Below are positions 57,642-64,000 of a DNA stretch of 64,000 nucleotides, piece after piece. Position 1 is the stretch's first letter. Every line of letters begins with the position of its first letter. The notes beneath the pieces were generated by a model, which made no database searches, was not told the origin of the DNA, and saw nothing but the letters and a program-made list of their open reading frames with translations. Both the position numbers and the translations under genes were made by a program. Source of the stretch: Acidihalobacter aeolianus (lineage in GTDB: Bacteria > Pseudomonadota > Gammaproteobacteria > DSM-5130 > Acidihalobacteraceae); contig NZ_CP017448.1 in NCBI RefSeq assembly GCF_001753165.1, forward strand, positions 886,462-950,461, in the 5' to 3' direction.

Positions 57642-58439
57642 CTAGGGATTATGACCCGTGGCGGCGGCCGGAGTTCGCGCCGCGTCGGCAAGACGCACGA
57701 ATTCGGCGACCGCGAGCGTTTCGGCACGGCGCACGGGGTCGATGCCCGCCTGCGCGAAGCTTTCCTCGTTGGCCAGTCCGCGCAGCGCACGGCCCAGGGT
57801 CTTGCGGCGCTGGGCAAAGGCCTGCGCGACGATGCGCGCGAACAGCGCCTCGTCGGCAGCGGGATGCGGCAGCTCTGGCCAGGGGGTGAGCCGCACGAGT
57901 GCGGAGTCGACCTTCGGTGGCGGGGTGAAGGCCCCGGGACCGACCTCGAACAGCGCTTCGGCGCGGCAGCGGTATTGCACCATCACCGACAGCCGGCCGT
58001 AGGATTTGCTGTCCGGGGCCGCTGCCAGCCGCTGCACGACCTCGAGCTGCAGCAGGAAGGTCATGTCGCGAATGTGCGGGGCGGCTTCGAGCAGGTGGAA
58101 AATCAGCGGGGTCGAGATGTTGTAGGGCAGGTTGCCGACCACGCGAAGACCCTGCGGCGGGGCGAGTGCGGCGAAGTCGAAGCGCAGGGCGTCCGCTTCA
58201 TGAACCTGCAGCCGGTCGCCGAAGCGTGTGCGCAGGCGCGGCACCAGGTCGCGGTCGAGTTCGACCACGTCGAGCCGCGGGATACGCGCCAGCAGGGCGG
58301 TGGTCAGCGCTCCTTGGCCGGGGCCGATCTCCACCAGCGCCTCCTCCGCACGCGGGCCGATCGCATCGGCGATGCGCGCGATGACACGGGCGTCGTGCAG
58401 GAAGTGCTGACCGAAGCGCTTGCGCGGGACGTGACTCAC
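57642..58439 (-). CDS. rsmA: 16S rRNA dimethyladenosine transferase
   Basis: 265 aa. [11 protein letters not shown] at the N-terminus, [11 protein letters not shown] as SAM motif I, and the catalytic NLPYNIST. Dimethylates two adenines near the 3' end of 16S rRNA. Overlaps pdxA by 4 bp, in the standard surA-pdxA-rsmA order. Confidence 0.97.
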   Translation of the reverse strand: MSHVPRKRFGQHFLHDARVIARIADAIGPRAEEALVEIGPGQGALTTALLARIPRLDVVELDRDLVPRLRTRFGDRLQVHEADALRFDFAALAPPQGLRVVGNLPYNISTPLIFHLLEAAPHIRDMTFLLQLEVVQRLAAAPDSKSYGRLSVMVQYRCRAEALFEVGPGAFTPPPKVDSALVRLTPWPELPHPAADEALFARIVAQAFAQRRKTLGRALRGLANEESFAQAGIDPVRRAETLAVAEFVRLADAARTPAAATGHNP

Positions 58440-59428
58440 GGCCCGGCGTTCCGCCTGCGGAGTTCGAGCGCGAGTTCGATGGCAGCGGCCAGGCTGCCGG
58501 TTTCCGCGCGTCCGCTGCAGGCCAGATCGAGGGCGGTGCCGTGATCGACCGAGGTGCGCACGATGGGCAGGCCCAGAGTGATGTTCACGGCCCGGCCGAA
58601 GCCGGCGTACTTGAGTACCGGCAGGCCCTGGTCGTGGTACATCACGAGTACCGCATCGGCGTGTTCCAGATGGCGTGGGGTGAACAGGGTGTCGGCGGGC
58701 AAGGGGCCGACGAGCCGCATGCCCCTGCTGCGCAGCGCTTCCAGGGTCGGGGCGATGGTCTCAATTTCCTCGCGCCCCAGGTGCCCGCCTTCGCCGGCGT
58801 GGGGGTTGAGACCGCAGACCAGGATGCGCGGATGAGCGATGCCGAAGCGCACGCGCAGGTCGGCGTCGAGGATGTGCAGCACGCGGTTCAGGCGTTCGGC
58901 GGTGATCGCAGCGCTGATCTGGGCAAGCGGCAGATGGGTGGTGACGAGCGCGACGCGCAGGCTTCCGGCGGCCAGCAGCATCACCGGGTGTGCGCCGCCG
59001 CAGCGTTCGGCGAGGAATTCGGTGTGCCCGCTGAACGGCACGCCGGCATCGTTGATCACGCCCTTGTGCACGGGGCCTGTGACCAGGGCGGCGAACTCGC
59101 CGCGCAGACAGCCGTCGGTCGCCACGCGCAGGGTGTCGAGCACGTATTCGGCGTTGGCGGTGTCGAGCCGTCCTGGCGTTTCAGTTCGGCGCAGGGGCAC
59201 CGGCAGCACGCGCAGCGCGCCCTGGCGTGCGGGTGGGAGCGGCGCGTCGGGGTCGACTGACTGGATGTCGAGCGCAATGCCGAGCCGTTCGGCTCGGCGT
59301 GTCAGCAGCCCGGGATCGGCGACCGCGACCCACTCGTCCGCGGGTCGCTCGCACGCGAGCTGGACGACGATGTCGGGACCGATGCCAGCCGGTTCCCCGG
59401 GCGTGATCGCGATTGGCGCGGCGTTCAC
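58436..59428 (-). CDS. pdxA: 4-hydroxythreonine-4-phosphate dehydrogenase
   Basis: 330 aa. [13 protein letters not shown] at the N-terminus, [26 protein letters not shown] in the middle and [11 protein letters not shown] near 270 are diagnostic. Makes a precursor of pyridoxal phosphate. 5 bp after surA. Confidence 0.97.
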   Translation of the reverse strand: MNAAPIAITPGEPAGIGPDIVVQLACERPADEWVAVADPGLLTRRAERLGIALDIQSVDPDAPLPPARQGALRVLPVPLRRTETPGRLDTANAEYVLDTLRVATDGCLRGEFAALVTGPVHKGVINDAGVPFSGHTEFLAERCGGAHPVMLLAAGSLRVALVTTHLPLAQISAAITAERLNRVLHILDADLRVRFGIAHPRILVCGLNPHAGEGGHLGREEIETIAPTLEALRSRGMRLVGPLPADTLFTPRHLEHADAVLVMYHDQGLPVLKYAGFGRAVNITLGLPIVRTSVDHGTALDLACSGRAETGSLAAAIELALELRRRNAGP

Positions 59429-59433
59429 GTGCG

Positions 59434-60804
59434 TCAGGAAGCGGCCGCGCCCGGGGTTTTGTCCGCAGCCGCGCCGGGCAGGCGGATGTCGACGTAGGCC
59501 TCGTCGCGCAGACGGCGCAGCCAGATGTTCAGCGCTTCGGCGCGCTTGCGCTGGAACAGGATATTTCGCGCCTGCGCGCGCACCATCTGTTCGCTGTTGT
59601 CCACCTCACGCTTGCCCATGACCTGAATCAGATGCCAGCCGAAGGGCGAGTGAAAGGGTTGACTAAGCTGGCCCACCTTGAGCGTTACCATGACCTTGGT
59701 GAACTCGGGCACGAGTTGCGCCGGGTTGAGCCAGCCGAGATCGCCGCCGTCGGCCGCGCTGCCAGGGTCCATGGAGTTGGCCTGAGCGAGCTTGGCGAAG
59801 CTGGCGCCGTTCTTGATTTCATGGCGCAGGCGCTCGAGCTTGGCTTTGGCCGCCGCACTGCTCAGGGTGGCGTTGGGGGTTAGCAGGATCTGGCGGACCT
59901 TGTACTCGGTGACCTTCTCCTGCTTGCCGCCGCGTGTGCCCAGCAGCTTGACGAGATGGTAGCCGCTCGGGCTGCGGATTGGTCGGCTGACTTCACCCAC
60001 GCGCAGGACGTTGACCGTGTGCACGAAATAGGTCGGCATCTGATCGGCGGTCATCCAGCCGAGGTCGCCGCCCTTGAGGGCGTTCTGACCCGCCGAATCG
60101 GCGATCGCCAGCTTGCTGAAAGGCGTTCCGCTCTCGGCCTGCTTGCGGATCGTCTCCGCCTTGTTCAGCGCATGCTCGACCTGCTTGGGGTCGGCCGCAC
60201 CGGGGATTGGGATCAGGATCTGAGCCAGATGGTAGTCGACGCCGGGGTCGATCTGGTTGGCATGCTGCGCCAGGAAGTCGCGCACCTCCTGGTGGGTGAT
60301 GTGTACCCGGTCGTTGACCTCGCGCTGCTCCAGCTTCTGGATGGTGAGTCGGTCGCGGATGCTGGCAACGAACTGCGGCCACGGCTGGCCGCTGGCGACC
60401 ACGCGCTCGTGCAATTGCTTGAGTGTCAGGTTGTTGTTGCCTGCGATCGTGTTCAGGGTGTCGTTCAGGGTCATGTCATCGATATGGATACCCATTCGCT
60501 TGGCCGTTTCCAGCTGCAGCTTGTCGATGATCATGCGGTTGAGAACCTGATGTTCCAAGGTCTCCCGGCCGGGCAGCGAGTTGCCTGCCGCTTGTAGCTG
60601 CTGGCTGACCTCCGCGGTTTTCAGATCCAATTGGCGCTGGGTGATGACGCCGTCGTTGACCACCGCGACGATGCGGTCGATGAGTTGAGGCGTTGTGGCG
60701 CTATCGGCAGCCTGCACGACCGGCGCGGCGATCAGCGCGAAGGCGGTGGCGAGGGTGAACAGTGCGGCGAAAAGGCGGGGAAATGCTTCAGGCAAGCGGT
60801 ACAT
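59434..60804 (-). CDS. surA: periplasmic chaperone / peptidyl-prolyl isomerase SurA
   Basis: 456 aa from the ATG at 60804; signal peptide to about residue 33 (VVQAADS). Then the SurA N-terminal domain ([18 protein letters not shown]) and two parvulin domains ([33 protein letters not shown]). Helps outer-membrane proteins fold. It overlaps lptD by 17 bp. Confidence 0.96.
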   Translation of the reverse strand: MYRLPEAFPRLFAALFTLATAFALIAAPVVQAADSATTPQLIDRIVAVVNDGVITQRQLDLKTAEVSQQLQAAGNSLPGRETLEHQVLNRMIIDKLQLETAKRMGIHIDDMTLNDTLNTIAGNNNLTLKQLHERVVASGQPWPQFVASIRDRLTIQKLEQREVNDRVHITHQEVRDFLAQHANQIDPGVDYHLAQILIPIPGAADPKQVEHALNKAETIRKQAESGTPFSKLAIADSAGQNALKGGDLGWMTADQMPTYFVHTVNVLRVGEVSRPIRSPSGYHLVKLLGTRGGKQEKVTEYKVRQILLTPNATLSSAAAKAKLERLRHEIKNGASFAKLAQANSMDPGSAADGGDLGWLNPAQLVPEFTKVMVTLKVGQLSQPFHSPFGWHLIQVMGKREVDNSEQMVRAQARNILFQRKRAEALNIWLRRLRDEAYVDIRLPGAAADKTPGAAAS

Positions 60805-62974
60805 AGTCAGGAATGGTCCGTTGTAGATAAGTGCCGATCGGGGAGCCGAGATTACCCAGCCCCTTGAGGACGAGTTCGAAGGAAATGCCCTCATTGTAAC
60901 TGCCGTTGAGGGTGGTGAGGTAGCGCTGGGCGAGCAGACGGAACGCCCAGCAGCAGCTGTCGTACTGCAAACCGGCGAATGTTTGCAGCATCTGCCGGGT
61001 CTGCGGGGAGTAGCTCCAGCTGCCGGCCAACTGCCAGTGCCGACTCAGCGGCCAGGCCAGAGACAGACTGACCTGATCGTACTGGCCACGGTAATACTGA
61101 TAGCCGACGTTGACCAGTTGGTTCTGCGTCAGGCGGTATTGCGCGACCAGGCTGCCGGTATCGACCTGATGCGTAGTCGGGTTCAGATTGATGCCGGCGG
61201 TGGTCCACCAGTGGCGGGCGATGGCGACGTTGAGCTGGCTGACGTAGTCCGAGCGCTTGGCGGTGTCCAGCGTCTGCCCGGGCAGAGCCACCTGTTGAGG
61301 CTGGAAGTAGAAGATCTGTCCGAGGCTGGCGCTCATCAGCTGCCGGCCGGTGTCGGTGTCGACAAAGCGCGTGGTGACGGCTGCGGTGAGCTGGTCGGCA
61401 TTGCTCACGCGGTCGGCACCGACAAAACGGTTGTCTGCGAACAACTGGCTGAAGGTCAGCGGGAAGACGGTGGTGTCGAAGACCGGCAGCGCCTGCTGGT
61501 CGCGGTAGGGCACATAGAGATAGAACAGGCGGGGTTCGAGGATCTGCAGGGTGCGCGCGCCGGCGTTGCGTTCGAAGTACAACCCGCTGTCGAGGCTCGC
61601 AATCGGCAGGCTGCGACTCGGTGTGGTGGGTTCACCGGGAACCTGGTTCTGCAGCTGGTAGGCGGTATAACGGTAGGCCAGCTTGGGGGTGAGGAACCAG
61701 GCCGGCCCGCTCAGCGGCAGGCGCAGGCTGGGCATGACGTCCAGGCGGTTGCCGATGACGCTGTTCTGGCGCGTGAAGCGCGCCCACTGGGTCTGCACGC
61801 TGAACTGCAGACGGTCCGGCGCGTAGGGCAGATGGGCGTCGAGATTGACCTGCGGCAGGATGGCATAGGGTTCAGCGGATGCAGGTAGCGACGGGTCCAG
61901 AACCTGATAGCGTTGCGCGAAGGCCGACAACGACCAGTCCTCGCCACCATAGCTCGCGCCGGCGCCCTGGCCGAGGAACGTGGTATCGACATTCTGCAGG
62001 GTGGTGCCGAAGTCGTTGAAATAATTGGGATCCGACACGCGGTTGTAGTCGATGTAGGTCGACACCCGCGGCACGGGATTGGCCTGCTGGCGGAACGAGA
62101 ACAGGTAGCGGGCACCGCCGAACTGGCGGTCGTAGGGGATGTAATCGGTATTGAGCTCGCTGTGACTGTGCGGGCTCAGATAGCGTAGCTGGGTGCCGAG
62201 GCCGAAGCCGCGAGTCGAAAAGAGCTCGGGGATGAAGGTCGCATCCGCCTGCGGGGCGATGTTCCAGTAAATTGGCTGGCGGAACTGGAATCCGGCGTTG
62301 GTGGTCTGGCCGATCATCGGCGGCAGCAGACCGGACTTGCGCCGGTTGCTGAGCGGGAAACTCAGGTAGGGCGTGTAGAGAATGGGCACGCCCTTGAAGC
62401 GGATCAGCACGTTGCGCGCGGTGCCCTCGTCGTCGGCCTGGTCGAGGTGCACCTCGCTGGCGGACAGCTGCCAGGCGCGGCGGCCGATCGGGCAGGTGCT
62501 GTAGGTCGCCTGCCTGAGGGCGGTCTGGTCGGGGCCCTGGCGGTCGATACGCGCGGCCTGGCCGTGCGCATGCGCCGGGAACAGGCGGTATTTTGCCAGG
62601 TCGAGGGTGCCGGTCTGCCTGGCGAGGTCGTACTGACCGCTGGCGCCGGTGAGGCGCATGTCCGGCGTTTCAAGGGTCAAGGGTCCCGGCGAGACCGCAA
62701 GCTGCGTGGCGTTGTCGAAATCCATGGCCTCGGAGAGCAGGGTCTGGTCGCCACGGGTCAGCTGGACGTGGCCCTCGAGGCGCGACACGCCGCGCGGGTC
62801 GAGGAAGGCGCGGTCGGCGAGGACGTGGATCAGCTTGTCGCCGTAACGGGGCACCGCCGGCGGCGTTTCAATCGGGCAGAGATCCCACTCGCCCGGGGGC
62901 GGCACGTCCGCGGCCACCGCGGCGCGCGCCAGCAGCACCCCCACGCACCCCGCGGCTAGAAGCCTCAGCCGCAC
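60788..62974 (-). CDS. lptD: LPS-assembly protein LptD
   Basis: 728 aa from GTG at 62974. Signal peptide, then the OstA jellyroll (LTRGDQTLLSEAMDFDNATQ; YDLARQTGTLDLAKYRLFP) and a beta-barrel of about 500 residues. Cysteines in LCPIE near the N-terminus and DSCCWAFRLLAQRYL near the C-terminus match the disulfide pairs of LptD. Inserts lipopolysaccharide in the outer leaflet. The exact start is uncertain. Confidence 0.94.
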   Translation of the reverse strand: MRLRLLAAGCVGVLLARAAVAADVPPPGEWDLCPIETPPAVPRYGDKLIHVLADRAFLDPRGVSRLEGHVQLTRGDQTLLSEAMDFDNATQLAVSPGPLTLETPDMRLTGASGQYDLARQTGTLDLAKYRLFPAHAHGQAARIDRQGPDQTALRQATYSTCPIGRRAWQLSASEVHLDQADDEGTARNVLIRFKGVPILYTPYLSFPLSNRRKSGLLPPMIGQTTNAGFQFRQPIYWNIAPQADATFIPELFSTRGFGLGTQLRYLSPHSHSELNTDYIPYDRQFGGARYLFSFRQQANPVPRVSTYIDYNRVSDPNYFNDFGTTLQNVDTTFLGQGAGASYGGEDWSLSAFAQRYQVLDPSLPASAEPYAILPQVNLDAHLPYAPDRLQFSVQTQWARFTRQNSVIGNRLDVMPSLRLPLSGPAWFLTPKLAYRYTAYQLQNQVPGEPTTPSRSLPIASLDSGLYFERNAGARTLQILEPRLFYLYVPYRDQQALPVFDTTVFPLTFSQLFADNRFVGADRVSNADQLTAAVTTRFVDTDTGRQLMSASLGQIFYFQPQQVALPGQTLDTAKRSDYVSQLNVAIARHWWTTAGINLNPTTHQVDTGSLVAQYRLTQNQLVNVGYQYYRGQYDQVSLSLAWPLSRHWQLAGSWSYSPQTRQMLQTFAGLQYDSCCWAFRLLAQRYLTTLNGSYNEGISFELVLKGLGNLGSPIGTYLQRTIPDYVPLA

Positions 62975-63016
62975 CGGAGCGCTGCGGCGTGTCCGTGACG
63001 CCGGGACCGCATCGCG

Positions 63017-63685
63017 CTAGCGGGCCGGCTGCTGGGACAGCTTGGCGTCGATATCGGCGATGATGGCGGCGAAGATGGTGTCGACGTCGCCGACGCCAGC
63101 GATGCGCCGCAGGCGGTTGTCGCGTGCGTAGTATTCGATCAGCGGCGTGGTCTGGGCCTCGTACACCCCGAGCCGCTTGTCGATGGTTTCCTCATTGTCG
63201 TCGGCGCGGTGCGCCAGCTCGCCGCCGCACAGGTCGCACACGCCGCTGCGACGCGGCGGCGAGGTGAAGCTGTTGAACACCGCGCCGCAGCTCTTGCAAG
63301 TCAGCCGGCCCAGCAGGCGTTGCTTGAGGGTCGGTATGTCGACGTCGATGAGCAGGGCGAGGTCGAGCGGCAGGTCGGCGTCGGCCAGCATTTCGTCCAG
63401 GGCCACCGCCTGGGTCTGGTTGCGCGGGAAGCCGTCGAGGATGTAGCCCTGGGCCGCATCCGGCCGCGCCAGGCGCTCGCGGATCATGCCCAGCACGACG
63501 CTGTCGGGCACCAGTTGGCCGGCATCCATGTAGCCCTTGGCCTCGTGTCCCAGCTTGCTGCCGTCGCGTACGGCGGCGCGCAGCAGGTCGCCGGTCGAAA
63601 CCTGCGGGATGTTGTAGCGCTCGACCAGCCTCTGGCCCTGCGTGCCCTTGCCGGATCCGGGAGCCCCCAGGAGTACGATCCTCAT
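63017..63685 (-). CDS. adk: adenylate kinase
   Basis: 222 aa from the ATG at 63685. P-loop GAPGSGKGTQ; DGFPRNQTQA; the LID has a four-cysteine zinc site (CKSCGAVFN and CDLCGGEL), seen in many but not all bacterial Adk. Interconverts AMP, ADP and ATP. Confidence 0.97.
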   Translation of the reverse strand: MRIVLLGAPGSGKGTQGQRLVERYNIPQVSTGDLLRAAVRDGSKLGHEAKGYMDAGQLVPDSVVLGMIRERLARPDAAQGYILDGFPRNQTQAVALDEMLADADLPLDLALLIDVDIPTLKQRLLGRLTCKSCGAVFNSFTSPPRRSGVCDLCGGELAHRADDNEETIDKRLGVYEAQTTPLIEYYARDNRLRRIAGVGDVDTIFAAIIADIDAKLSQQPAR

Positions 63686-63867
63686 GTCGCGCCTCTGCCG
63701 TTTCAATCGTGGATGGTGGGCGCAACTTATACCGGCTGGCCGCAGGGCGCGCAAGCAAGCGGCGGGGAGTATAATGCGCCGAGTCGTGGGGAGCGGCTGC
63801 GGCGGGCGCCACGGACGCCGCTTTGGCCAATCCCCGTCATTCGTCACCCCTTGCCTTGAGGACAATC

Positions 63868-64000
63868 ATGAATCTCGCCAAGCTGCCGGCCGGAGAGGCC
63901 TTGCCCGACGACTTCAACGTGGTCATCGAAATCCCCGCGCTCGCGCCGCCGGTCAAATACGAACTCGACAAGGACAGCGGCGCGCTGATGGTCGACCGCT
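63868..64000 (+). CDS. ppa: inorganic pyrophosphatase (5' part)
   Basis: The first 44 codons are in the window. [28 protein letters not shown] is the family I inorganic pyrophosphatase start, including the conserved KYE. The ATG at 63868 follows TTGAGGACAATC. It diverges from adk across a 182-bp gap. Confidence 0.93.
   Translation, partial: MNLAKLPAGEALPDDFNVVIEIPALAPPVKYELDKDSGALMVDR

Overview
The window is a stretch of gammaproteobacterial chromosome from a sulfur-oxidising, nitrogen-fixing bacterium. The evidence is the combination of soxXYZ, a complete sulfur-oxidising heterodisulfide reductase-like (sHdr) operon with its lipoate-binding proteins and dedicated lipoate assembly genes, a molybdenum nitrogenase cluster, and housekeeping blocks in gammaproteobacterial order (recA-recX-alaS-lysC-csrA-tRNAs; lptD-surA-pdxA-rsmA-apaG-apaH). 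The gene set resembles autotrophic Chromatiales/Ectothiorhodospiraceae-type sulfur oxidisers such as Acidihalobacter or Thioalkalivibrio; that placement is inference from gene content only.

Layout. 1-2664: end of an ECF-type sigma factor, its zinc-finger anti-sigma factor, a small exported protein and a TPR plus beta-barrel surface protein. 2837-6112 (minus): soxXYZ, a BepA-like M48 protease and a small conserved protein. 6288-18641 (plus): rhodanese, then hdrC1-B1-A-hyp-C2-B2, a strong terminator, lbpA-dsrE-lbpA, and the lipoate assembly set (two LipS-type radical SAM proteins, a lipoate ligase, LipT-like flavoprotein). 18742-24011: fdxA, mutS, a RES/Xre toxin-antitoxin pair and a ferritin-like protein, all minus. 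24012-30952 (plus): pncC, thpR, recA, recX, alaS, lysC, csrA. 31048-31510: tRNA-Ser(GCU), tRNA-Arg(ACG), and the scar of an integrated element.

32001-52613 is the nitrogen fixation region. draT diverges from nifHDK; nifT, nifY, a small nif protein, hemerythrin, an Fe-S leucine-rich-repeat protein and a frameshifted GAF gene follow. An accessory block (40733 to about 44841) with an IS1380-family insertion sequence and two integron-type gene cassettes with attC sites then interrupts the cluster. After a SulP transporter and a small lipoprotein, it resumes with nifE-N-X, a NifX-associated gene, a CCE_0567-type gene, fdxB, an unknown gene and fdxN. Three sigma-54 promoters with matching NifA upstream activator sites (nifH, nifE, fdxN) can be read directly.

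52644-64000 is housekeeping: apaH, a methyltransferase, apaG, glk-pgl-tal, rsmA, pdxA, surA, lptD, adk (all minus) and the start of ppa (plus). Functionally, Sox and sHdr would deliver electrons from reduced sulfur compounds, the lip genes load lipoate on the LbpA carriers, and nitrogenase is controlled by NifA/sigma-54 transcription and by DraT modification of NifH. No CRISPR array or rRNA gene was seen.
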